A stretch of 64,000 bases of DNA from Nocardioides sp. zg-1228 (GTDB taxonomy: Bacteria > Actinomycetota > Actinomycetes > Propionibacteriales > Nocardioidaceae). Numbering within the stretch: the first letter of the stretch is position 1; every line of letters begins with the position of its first letter. This document shows, one piece after another, positions 56,247 through 64,000 of this stretch. The DNA lies in NCBI RefSeq assembly GCF_017086465.1, contig NZ_CP070961.1, forward strand, positions 3,038,001 to 3,102,000, given 5' to 3'. The notes beneath the pieces are model-generated. The model was not told the DNA's origin, did no database searches, and saw only the letters and a program-made list of their open reading frames with translations. The position numbers and the translations under genes were made by a program.

Positions 56247-58893
56247 GTGGAGGCGGTGGTCCGGGTGCACGGCGGGGTAAAGTTCTACCGCGGCGCGGCG
56301 AACGCTGCGCGTGCCTATGTCGAACGTGACCGTCCGCCCGCCGACGATTACTACCTCGCCGAGGGCAGCGGCGTCGCGCAACGGATGGTCGCCACCCCCG
56401 ACGGCGTCTCACACGTCGCCGGAATGGACGGCGACACCTACGAGCAGTGGGTCGCCGGGGGCGACGTCGACACCGGCCGCAAGAAGGGTCGGGTCCGCGA
56501 TGACGCGAACGCGCTGCGGTTCGTCGAGGTCACCGTCAACGGCCCGAAGACCTGGTCGCTGGCCGCGGCGCTCCACCCCGAGATCTCGGAGGCGCTCGAC
56601 GCGGCCCAGGACCGCGCGGCGAAACAGGTCATCGGTTGGGTCGCCCAGCACGCGACTACCCGGGTCGGGCCGCGTGGCCGACAGGTGCAGGTGCCGGTCG
56701 AGCGGATCGAGGCCGCGGTGATTCGGCACTACACGTCGCGGGCCGGTGACCCGCATCGGCATCTGCACCTCCAGGTCAACGCCCGGGTCTTCGCCGGCGG
56801 CGCCTGGCGTGGCCTCCATTCAGCGGGGGTGCGCGACATGATCGAGGCGATCAACGGCATCGGGCACGCCGCGGTCGCCACCGACCCGGAGTTCCGGGCG
56901 GTCCTCGCCGCGCACGGCTTCACCCTGGACGCCGAGACTGGGGCGATCGAGCAGCTCGCGCCGTACGTCGGGGCGTTTAGCGCACGGACCGGTCAGATCC
57001 ACCGCAACATCGATCGGTACGAGGCGGAGTGGCGGCGCGAGCATCCGGGTGAGGAGCCTGGGCCGCGGTTGCGTGAGGTGTGGGATCGGCGGGCGTGGGC
57101 CGATGCGCGGCCGGACAAGGTCGTCCCCACCGATGGCGCGGCGCTGGTGGCGCGTTGGAACGACGAGCTGCGCGCCTTGGGCTACCGCGACCCGGCCGCC
57201 CCAGCCGTGCTGGAGTCGACCCAGCTGGGCTGGATCGACCGGGACGGGGCGGCGGACTGGGTGATCTCCCGGCTCGGAGCGAAGCGGTCGGCGTGGAACC
57301 CCGCCGACATCCGCGGCAGGGTCGAGGTCCTGCTGGCCCAGGCCAACCTGGTCGCGGAGCCCGCGGCGCGCGTCGAGCTCGCCGAGGACGTGACCGCCCG
57401 CGCCGCCGCACGCTGTGTTCGGCTGCTCGCCTCACCCGACGTGCCCGAACATGTCCGGTCGCTGACCTCCCAGCACGTGGTGAACGTCGAGGCGGACCTC
57501 ATGCATCGTCTCGCCCACCGCGCCGAGAAGCCCGCCAGACGGGTCTGGCTGCAGGGGCGAGGGCTGACGCGCGTCGACCCCACCCAGGCCGCGGTCGTCG
57601 GCGTCCTTGCTGGTAGCGGCCAGCTGGTGGTCGTGGAGGGCGCGGCCGGTGCCGGCAAGACCACCGCGCTGAGGTCGGCGCAGACCGTGTTGGCACGGCA
57701 GGGACACCGGTTGGTGGTTGTGACGCCGACGTTGAAGGCGGCCGAGGTTGCGGCCGCGGAGACCGGCGCCGACGGGCACTCGGCCGCCTGGCTGATCCAC
57801 CAGCACGGTTGGCGCTGGGACTACGACGGGCACTGGGCACGGCGCCCCGACACCACCCCAGGCCCGGCTGCCCGGCTGCGACCCGGGGACCTGTTGCTGG
57901 TCGACGAGGCGGGAATGCTGGACCAGGACACCGCCCGCGCGCTCGTGTGCATTGCCGACGAGGCCGGGGCGCGGGTCGCGCTCGTCGGCGACCGGCACCA
58001 GCTCCCAGCAGTCGGACGCGGCGGCGTCATGGACCACGCCCTTGCCTGAACCCACCCGACCGCGGTCGTGACCCTTGAGAAGGTGCACCGGTTCTCCGAC
58101 CCCGGCTACGCCGCGCTCTCCCTGCGCATGCGCACCGGCGACGACCCTGTCGCCGTCTTCGACGCGTTGTATCGCCGCGGGTCGATCGTCATCCACCCCA
58201 GCGACAGCGAACGCACCGCCGCCCTCGCCGAGGCGGGAGCGGCCGGCGGCCTCGTCGTCGCCGACACCCGCGAGCAAGTGGCCAGCCTCAATGCCGCGAT
58301 CCGCGACCAGCGTCGCGCCGACCCCGCCACGGGCAACTCGGCCGACGTAGACCCGTCCCTGGTGACCGCTCGAGGCGAACGGGTCGGGGTCGGGGACCGC
58401 GTCGCTACCCGCCGCAACGACCATGATCTCGGGGTCGCGAACCGCCAGAACTGGACGGTCGCCAGAATCGGCGAGGACGGCCACCTGATCCTTCACGGCC
58501 GCGGGCGCGATCGCGAGATCCCGGCGGAGTACGCGACCCGGTTCGTCGAGCTCGCCTACCACCACAGTCCACGGATCCCAGGGCGAGACCGTCGACAACG
58601 CCCACGTCGCCCTCGGCGACACCACCGGTGCCGCCGCGGCGTACGTCGCGATGACGCGCGGCCGCGAATCCAACACTGCCCACCTTGTCGCCGAGACGCT
58701 CGAGGACGCACGGAAGGGGTGGGTCGATGTCTTCAGCCGCGACCGCGCCGACCTGGGCCCCGCCCACGCCCGACGGCTCGCCGTCGACTCGATCGACCGG
58801 TACGGCGCGGCCGCCGTAGCGCCTCCCACGCCACGACTCCCGGTCCCGGAGTACCGGCCGCCCATCTCACGGCCCTCCGGAATCGGCCTCTGA
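56247..58893 (+). pseudogene. MobF-type conjugative relaxase/helicase, broken
   Basis: About 880 residues if whole. The N-terminal TrwC relaxase domain has VHGGVKFYRGAANAARAYV, DDYYLAEGSG (candidate nicking tyrosines) and HYTSRAGDPHRHLHLQVNAR (three-His metal site). The helicase part has Walker A VEGAAGAGKTTAL, Walker B LLLVDEAGM and VGDRHQLPAVGRGG. After HALA an in-frame TGA (58047-58049) interrupts it; sense resumes at THPTAVVTLEKVHRF. Near 58560 the frame shifts; the conserved end TTVHGSQGETVDNAHVALGD...AYVAMTRGRESNTAHLV then follows. It would nick oriT and unwind DNA for transfer. The start is uncertain (GTG 56247 or 56265). Confidence 0.85.
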
Positions 58894-58910
58894 GAGGCGG
58901 GTGCAGCCAA

Positions 58911-59263
58911 CGACTTAGGGAACGCCGTTGACCTGCACGAACGCAGCGTTCCCCCTCGCGTTCCCCTCCGTTGTTACCGCATTCCGGTAACGCCCCTCGC
59001 CACGCTGATCGGCGTGAATCAACACCTCCACAAGTCCGCGGGGAAACGACTTAGGGATACCTGTTGACCTGCGGAAACACAGGTCCCCTGGCAGGTATCC
59101 CCCTCAGGTTCCCCCGATTCCGGGGAACCTGCCGCCCCATGCTGATCAACACGTACAGGTCGTTCGCGACGACAACCAGCGAGGAGCACCCGATGAGTTC
59201 TTGAACTTTCGGACGGGCGCCGCCTGACCTGCGAAAACGCCACCTGACGGGGGCGCCCGTCCC
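58911..59263. repeat. Tandem structured repeat units with conserved TGACCTGC loops
   Basis: Two diverged units start CGACTTAGGGA at 58911 and 59047. Unit 1: GGGAACGC (58918) pairs with GCGTTCCC (58946); then hairpin GTTACCG/CGGTAAC (58973-58991). Unit 2: GGGATACCTG (59054) pairs with CAGGTATCCC (59092); then hairpin CAGGTTCCCC/GGGGAACCTG (59105-59131). Both second hairpins hold ATTCCGG; both first loops hold TTGACCTGC followed by AAC; both end GCTGATC...AACAC. A third, looser unit has GGACGGGCGCC (59212) paired with GGCGCCCGTCC (59253) around TGACCTGC. Stems differ but still pair. The 58894-59402 gap holds no gene. Confidence 0.75.
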
Positions 59264-59402
59264 GAGGACGGGCGGGGCCAGGACGGGCGCGAATTGGTGC
59301 CCCCTAGGGCGCACCGTAGGGCGCGTACCTCTCGACGACAGACACCCACCCATCACGACCGGCGACGAACGACGCCGGGAACCCAGCCACAAGGAGGCCG
59401 CC

Positions 59403-59633
59403 ATGACCGCACAACTCAACGCCCCACGACCCCGCCAGAACCCCGGCGACGACATGCTCACCCTCCAGGAAGCGTGCCGCTACCTCCGCGTGCCCGAGGG
59501 GACGCTGCGCTACTGGCGCCACCTCGGCGCCGGACCCCGCAGCTTCAAGGTCGGCCGTCACGTCCGCTACTGGCGCGCCGACCTCATCCTCTGGCTCAAC
59601 GAGCAGACCAACCGTCCCCAGAACCGCAGCTGA
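59403..59633 (+). CDS. xis: Excisionase-like helix-turn-helix protein
   Basis: 76 residues with a MerR-like winged helix: MLTLQEACRYLRVPEGTLRYWRHLGAGPRSFKVGRHVRYWRADLILWL. This is the standard AlpA/Xis small DNA-binding protein found just before tyrosine integrases, where it directs excision. Strong AAGGAGG ribosome site. Intact, and 59 bases before the broken integrase gene. Confidence 0.88.
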   Translation: MTAQLNAPRPRQNPGDDMLTLQEACRYLRVPEGTLRYWRHLGAGPRSFKVGRHVRYWRADLILWLNEQTNRPQNRS

Positions 59634-59692
59634 CCCTGCCCCACCGTCGGACCTCAGAGAGACGATGGAGCGATCCTGGAAGGAGCATCACC

Positions 59693-60812
59693 ATGGCGGG
59701 AAACGTCGCCAAGCGAGCCAACGGCCGGTGGCGGGCGCGGTACCGCGACGAGGCCGGCAAGGAGCACTCGCGGCACTTCGACCGCAAGATCGACGCCCAG
59801 CAGTGGCTGGACCAGGTCACCTCCGCGGTGGTCACCGGCACGTACGCCGATCCCAAGGCCGGACGGATCACGTTCGCGGCGTTCTTCGGCGAGTGGTCGG
59901 CCCGCCAGGTCTGGGCACCCGGCACCATCCTCGCGATGTCGCTGGCGGCCAGATCCGTGCCGTTTGCGGGGAAGCCCATGAAGCAGGTTCGGCGCTCGGA
60001 CGTCGAGACTTGGATCAAGCAGATGAACGCCGCCGGACTCGCCCCCGGCACGATCAAGACGCGGTACGTCAACGTCAGGTCGGTGTTCCGCGCCGCGGTG
60101 AAGGACCGGGTGATCGGCTCCGACCCGACCGACGGCGTCCGCCTCCCCCGCGGCCGTCGCGCGGACGTGGCCATGTCGATCCCCACCCCTGAGGAGGTTG
60201 GGCAGCTCATGGCTGTGGCTGACGAGCGGTTCCAGCCGTTCATCGCCCTGCGCCTTCGCCGGCCTGCGCCTGGGCGAGGCCGCGGGGGTCCAGCTCGGCG
60301 ACGTCGACTTCCTCCGCAAGTCGCTCAAGGTGTCCCGCCAGGTGCAGCGCGTCAACGGCGGAGAGATCGACGTACGGGCGCCGAAGTACGGCTCGGAGCG
60401 CGTCGTCTACCTCGCCAACAGCCTGGTCGAGGTGCTTGCCGAGCACGTCTCGGCCCACGGCACCACCGGCACGGCTCGGTGGTTCTTCGCTGGCGAGGGT
60501 GACGAGCCACCGCACCAGAACACCGTCGGCTACTGGTGGCGCAAGACGCTGCGCGACGCCGGGCTGTCAGGCATCAAGCTCCACGACCTGCGGCACTTCT
60601 ATGCCTCCGGGCTCATCGCGGCCGGGTGCGACGTTGTGACCGTGCAGCGCTCGCTCGGCCACGCGAAGGCAACGACGACCCTCAACACCTACGCCCACCT
60701 CTGGCCAACCGCCGAGGACCGCACGAGGAAGGCAGCAGAGTCGATCATGTCCGCCTCGCTCGGCGACCCAACCGCGGCCCTGGCCAAGTCGGAGGCGAGT
60801 GCGGCTCAATGA
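59693..60812 (+). pseudogene. int: Tyrosine recombinase (integrase), frameshifted
   Basis: About 373 residues if whole. The N-terminus has an arm-binding domain (GRWRARYRDEAGKEHSRHFD), then the SAM-like core-binding domain (TFAAFFGEWSARQVW). The catalytic domain has AGLRLGEAAG (Arg), LHDLRHFYASGL (H-x-x-R), LGHAKATTTLNTYAHLW (His/Tyr). The frame breaks near 60250: FIAL must continue as CAFAGLRLGE, needing two bases (CTGTGC reduced to CTGC fits). This would remove the catalytic domain, locking the island. ATG 59693 has AAGGAG upstream. Confidence 0.9.
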
Positions 60813-60901
60813 CCCGTCGGCTCGGATCGCAGACGTACATCCCAAGGCGTGAGCCGGTGGCGCGACACTCGAGCCGACATCCGGCTGCGCGGGTCGGCGG
60901 C

Positions 60902-63694
60902 TTAGTCGAGCAACCCGTCGTTTGCCCTGCCGGCCGCCACCCGGGCCCGTACAAGAGACGAGGCATGGTCGGCGAGAGACCCCAACAAGACGCTGCGCGC
61001 CTCATTCTCCGGCATGTCGAGCAGGTACCCACTCACCTGCTTGGCCGTGAGAGGTCCTCCGCGGTCAACCAATTCGCAGATCATCGCCGACGTTTCGGAA
61101 GGAGCATCCTCGCTGGCAACCCGCCTTGTCAGGCTCACGATCGCCGCGACGCGCACCCGAGGGTCAGGGTCCGTCGCCAGGGAGAAGAGCAGGTTGCGGT
61201 CACCCGTCACCGACCTCTCGCCTGCGATGGTGGCGGCCACCTCCCTGTCGCTGGATGATCCGGCAAGTAAGCCCTGCATCGTGGAATCCGTCACTTCGTC
61301 CGGAAAGAGGCGAAGAAGCGCAAGCTTGGCGGATGATTGCGGGCTCGAGTTGGTCGGGATGAAGGCCGTATCGCGCTCATACGCGGGCCGCTGCGTGATG
61401 GCTTCGAGAACGGGCCTGAGGCGGTGCTTCTCCTCCTCGGGGACCTGCTTTGCGATCTTGCCGAGAGCACCTATGGTGCCCAGAATGTGGCTCTGGTGGG
61501 CGTTTGGCTCGGTCAGCAGCGCCTCTACGGCGTCCCACCGTGCAACATCGCGGTGCCAGGCGTTCAGGACAACGAGTGCGTGTCCGAGATCAGGTCCGCC
61601 TAAGCCATGCATCCCGCTCCGGGCTTGCTTCACCTGATTGTCGATGGAAGTCGCCAGATGGGAAATCGCCGCCTCGGCGGCGTCTTTTGGAAGGTCAGTG
61701 ACCTTACCGAAGTTTCCTAGGGCGGTGAGATCACCCTGCTTGATCTTCGCAAGAAGGCCGGTCCTAAAGTCCGGCCTGTTGGTTGCGAGGACGCCATCAA
61801 TGTCGTCCTGAAGTTCGCAGTTGTCGTTGGTTCGTGCAGATAGCCGCGTGAGATCTTCTGCTGACCATTGATCGTCACCTACGAGAGCCACTATGCGTCC
61901 GTAACCGCTTGCGAGACTTTGGTCTTCAATGACCGGAAGACTTACCAGGTGGTCCATGACTCGACGCTTCATCGTCGCGGACATGCTTCGCATCAATCCA
62001 CCGAGAGACTGAAGCAAGTCAGTTTCAATCAAGAAGGTCGGCTTCATCCGCTGACGCAGCTCGTCAGGATTCGCAAGTGACGAGAGCAGCCAGGTTGCGT
62101 GTCGGTCGGCGTCCGCTACTTCGGCGAAGTCGCCTGCGTAGCGCACGAATGCAAGCGCCGAAGCAAGACACGACCTCGGAGTCGACTCCAGTTCGAGCCG
62201 GCCCGTGAGGGTGACGAGCGGGTCAACAGGACCGTCGTCGCTCAACTTGCGAACCGCTAGCACCAACTCCTTCTTGGCACCCGCCCGGACCAAGTCCGTC
62301 AACGACTCCAACAAGACCGTGGTGTCCGTCGCGCTCGCCTTCATTAGTTCTCGGCGCGCCAGCAACGACATAGCGTTTCGCCAGCCACCGTGATCCGCAC
62401 TCAAACCGGCCAGAAGTGTTGCCGAGCGAAGACTCGTCCACACTGTGTCGGCAGCGGCCCAGGTGACACTCGAGTCACGACCCCATGTCTTGAACTGTTC
62501 ATCGAAATGCTTCTCGAGCCCATTGGCTATGGTCTGTGAACGCCACCAGCGGGTAGACGTGTCGATGGACTGGATAAGTTCGCCGATATCGCCCATGCCA
62601 AAACCGCTCATGTCGAATACGAGCGTAGTAGTTACGGCGACAAGCGCCCCAGCGGTGGGATCGTTTGGAGCTACGGCTCGAAGTTTTTGGACTTCGAGAG
62701 CGAGGTCCCGACCCTCCTCCAAATGGCCTAGCTCGACCAGGCAGCGCGCCTCATGGCTCTTGAGCCATGCGATATCGATCGTGCCGAGCCCTTCTCGAGA
62801 CTCGACTCCACGCACGGCAGCGAGAGCGTCTTCCGGTCGCCCGTATTCGATCAGGGCCGCTGCGCTCGCGACTGCTCCCGCCACGACGTAGTGCTCATCC
62901 GCTGTTTCGGGCAGAGCTTCGATCTTGGATAGGTCGCCCGATACAGCCCAACTCCAGATGGCGTCAAACAGGTCCCAGAGCCAGGAGTTGACATCAGAGA
63001 CGCTCTCGGATGCCTCGCGGGCGGCGGCTGACGCAACGTCCCGCAACTCGCTGAAACGGCCCTGCATCAGCATCGCCAGGGCTTCTGTTGCATCCGGAAA
63101 CACTTGGTCCTTGTTGGGATGCGGTGCAACCAGCCTAGGCGCCATCAGCGCGTACCTCAGCCGGTCAGACTGGGGCACTTTCCAACTGGATCCCCAAGCG
63201 CTGCCATCCAGGCTGAGCACCCTGGAAGGACTTGTAGCTACAGCGGTAAGAGCGTCTCGACTGCTTTCATCGACCGTCTGTGAAGCAGGAACCAGGATCT
63301 TGTTTCCTTTGCCCGTGGACTGAATCGCATCCGAGGTCACCTGGACCCAGTACGAGGTCTTCGACTTCGTGTCACGCAGCACCAGGATGTGCGGGGTGGT
63401 GTGCTCACTCCAATAGTCAAAGTGACTGTCGTCCTCCTCGGCATACCACCAGCCAACGACTTCGCCAGATCCTTCGTCCGTCTTCGCGCTCTTGAAGTAG
63501 GAGTCTCCGGTCTTGACTTGAGCCCCGACCAGCGCACCCAAGTCGAATCGGTTCTCGTCTCTAGCCATCAGCCACAGGTCCGTACCGAGGTCGTGCTCCG
63601 GGTTGGGGACGGCACCCCATCCCAACTCCTCGAATTCACCTTTTACAAACGATTGGCCCGAGGTGCCAGTCGCTTCGTTCTTGGGTGCGCGCAT
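60902..63694 (-). CDS. DUF4365 nuclease-like domain fused to a long helical-repeat region
   Basis: 930 residues, intact. Residues 15-130 match DUF4365: FEELGWGAVPNPEHDLGTDL, then DLGALVGAQVKTG. Acidic E20/E22, D39 and the Q59-x-K61 pair form a PD-(D/E)xK-like active site, so the domain is probably a DNase. The remaining 750 residues are almost all helical, with HEAT/TPR-like repeats, the C-terminal ones clearly HEAT-like (TDPDPRVRVAAIVSLTRRVA). Such a sensor-plus-nuclease layout fits a single-gene phage-defence effector (inference). ATG 63694 is preferred over the upstream extension, which is Arg-rich. It converges with the integrase and is nearest the right end. Confidence 0.8.
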   Translation of the reverse strand: MRAPKNEATGTSGQSFVKGEFEELGWGAVPNPEHDLGTDLWLMARDENRFDLGALVGAQVKTGDSYFKSAKTDEGSGEVVGWWYAEEDDSHFDYWSEHTTPHILVLRDTKSKTSYWVQVTSDAIQSTGKGNKILVPASQTVDESSRDALTAVATSPSRVLSLDGSAWGSSWKVPQSDRLRYALMAPRLVAPHPNKDQVFPDATEALAMLMQGRFSELRDVASAAAREASESVSDVNSWLWDLFDAIWSWAVSGDLSKIEALPETADEHYVVAGAVASAAALIEYGRPEDALAAVRGVESREGLGTIDIAWLKSHEARCLVELGHLEEGRDLALEVQKLRAVAPNDPTAGALVAVTTTLVFDMSGFGMGDIGELIQSIDTSTRWWRSQTIANGLEKHFDEQFKTWGRDSSVTWAAADTVWTSLRSATLLAGLSADHGGWRNAMSLLARRELMKASATDTTVLLESLTDLVRAGAKKELVLAVRKLSDDGPVDPLVTLTGRLELESTPRSCLASALAFVRYAGDFAEVADADRHATWLLSSLANPDELRQRMKPTFLIETDLLQSLGGLMRSMSATMKRRVMDHLVSLPVIEDQSLASGYGRIVALVGDDQWSAEDLTRLSARTNDNCELQDDIDGVLATNRPDFRTGLLAKIKQGDLTALGNFGKVTDLPKDAAEAAISHLATSIDNQVKQARSGMHGLGGPDLGHALVVLNAWHRDVARWDAVEALLTEPNAHQSHILGTIGALGKIAKQVPEEEKHRLRPVLEAITQRPAYERDTAFIPTNSSPQSSAKLALLRLFPDEVTDSTMQGLLAGSSSDREVAATIAGERSVTGDRNLLFSLATDPDPRVRVAAIVSLTRRVASEDAPSETSAMICELVDRGGPLTAKQVSGYLLDMPENEARSVLLGSLADHASSLVRARVAAGRANDGLLD

Positions 63695-63949
63695 TTTGGC
63701 CACGTCCCCAGTCAAGCAGCATCGCGTGCGTCGGCTGCGAATACCCACCCCAGGGGCGGGTTTGGTCGCGCCTGATCGCTGCGTCATGTCAGCCGCCAAG
63801 GAGTACGTCATGGGCGGGTCAACTGGCAGCGGTGGGGTCCGGAGAGAGGCCGTCCGGCTGCCAGATCAAGCCATCACGTTGAAATTCTTGCGGACTCTCT
63901 GCGGACTGGGAGGGCCTGTACCCCCTCTCACCTGCACAAACGCGCTGAT
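63695..63949. other. Island right end, non-coding
   Basis: No convincing gene. It holds the right TTGCGGACT pair (63888-63907), the short motif ACCTGCACAAACGC (63931-63944) related to the TGACCTGC loops at 58.9-59.3 kb, and ends at the att core. The promoter of the DUF4365 gene must lie here. Confidence 0.55.
63888..63907. repeat. Paired TTGCGGACT-type repeats, right end
   Basis: TTGCGGACT at 63888-63896 and CTGCGGACT at 63899-63907, 11 bases apart in the same orientation as the pair at 48981-49000. They lie 43 bases inside the right core site. Probably integrase arm sites. Confidence 0.6.
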
Positions 63950-63968
63950 TCACACGTTGAAGCGGAAC
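63950..63968. repeat. Right attachment-site copy, within the ychF stop
   Basis: Exact copy of the 19-bp sequence at 48835-48853. On the minus strand it encodes the ychF terminal residues FRFNV and the TGA stop. Confidence 0.85.
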
Positions 63969-64000
63969 TCCACCACGTCGCCGTCGGCCATCACGTAGTC
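63950..64000 (-). CDS. ychF: YchF-type GTPase/ATPase, C-terminal end only
   Basis: Only the last 16 codons are in the window: DYVMADGDVVEFRFNV then TGA. This is the highly conserved TGS-domain C-terminus of the Obg-family ATPase YchF (OLA1), a ribosome-associated cytosolic protein. The end is intact, so the island did not damage it. Identification rests on this short but characteristic tail. Confidence 0.8.
   Translation of the reverse strand, partial: DYVMADGDVVEFRFNV

Larger units (their letters stand above)
48854..63949. mobile_element. Integrated genomic island (~15.1 kb) in the 3' end of ychF
   Basis: Bounded by the 19-bp repeat. It contains a tyrosine integrase, an excisionase, a MobF relaxase, an AbiE toxin-antitoxin pair and several defence-like proteins. 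Sequence is visibly less GC-rich than the flanks. The integrase and relaxase are broken, so it is probably no longer mobile by itself. Integration beside a conserved gene's 3' end with restoration of its stop codon is typical of integrative elements. Confidence 0.85.

Noticed and set aside
51640..58049. UGA recoding (Trp or selenocysteine) in the island
   Set aside because: Neighbouring island genes use TGA as a normal stop, no selenocysteine element was seen, and frameshifts in the same genes point to decay.

Overview
The window comes from a high-GC actinobacterium, most likely a Nocardioides-type member of the Propionibacteriales. I infer this from the very high G+C, the mycothiol gene mshB, GTG/TTG starts, many apparently leaderless genes (TANNNT followed six bases later by the start codon) and a PsuK/PsuG pair. 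No rRNA, tRNA or CRISPR array was seen.

Bases 1-18.6 kb are ordinary chromosomal housekeeping: a 7Fe ferredoxin (cut by the window edge), GNAT acetyltransferases, a TspO-like membrane protein, a second aspartyl-tRNA synthetase gene, a VanW protein, mshB with two small neighbours, a thioesterase, a GH43-like secreted protein, a P450, a CynX/NimT-type MFS transporter, pseudouridine catabolism (psuK-psuG), a VOC protein and an Rrf2-regulated NIPSNAP gene. The synthetase gene carries a frameshift and lies behind what reads as a complete translational T-box riboswitch.

Bases 18.7-28.5 kb hold an eight-gene minus-strand sugar operon with a divergent ROK repressor. It encodes a lipoprotein binding protein, two permeases, two dehydrogenases, a GH36 alpha-galactosidase-like enzyme and a GH13 phosphorylase-like enzyme. 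Bases 28.7-36.8 kb contain only two very large adjacent genes of unknown function (968 and 1711 residues). The second combines a helical domain, a glycine-zipper segment and a lectin-like beta-propeller. Next come an MFS drug exporter with a C-terminal winged-helix-like domain, and a secreted multidomain GH43 enzyme with its LacI regulator and a perfect operator.

Bases 43.6-48.7 kb are a D-tartrate module. It has a TarD-like dehydratase and a TctCBA tripartite transporter, with a divergent GntR regulator and three CTTATAAG-type sites placed at its promoters.

From 48.85 to 63.95 kb lies a genomic island of about 15.1 kb inserted at the 3' end of ychF. A 19-bp direct repeat bounds it and includes the ychF stop codon, and paired TTGCGGACT repeats lie inside both ends. 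The integrase is frameshifted, and the MobF relaxase carries a nonsense codon and a frameshift. An AlbA_2-domain gene has two frameshifts and another cargo gene has an in-frame stop. Other cargo is intact: an AbiE toxin-antitoxin pair behind a perfect 14-bp inverted repeat, a Cys-His-Asp protein, a HEPN-like protein and a 930-residue protein with an N-terminal DUF4365 nuclease-like domain. Between relaxase and excisionase is a tandemly duplicated structured element whose stems keep their pairing although the sequences differ. The best candidates for undescribed biology are this element, the T-box, the giant gene pair and the island cargo.
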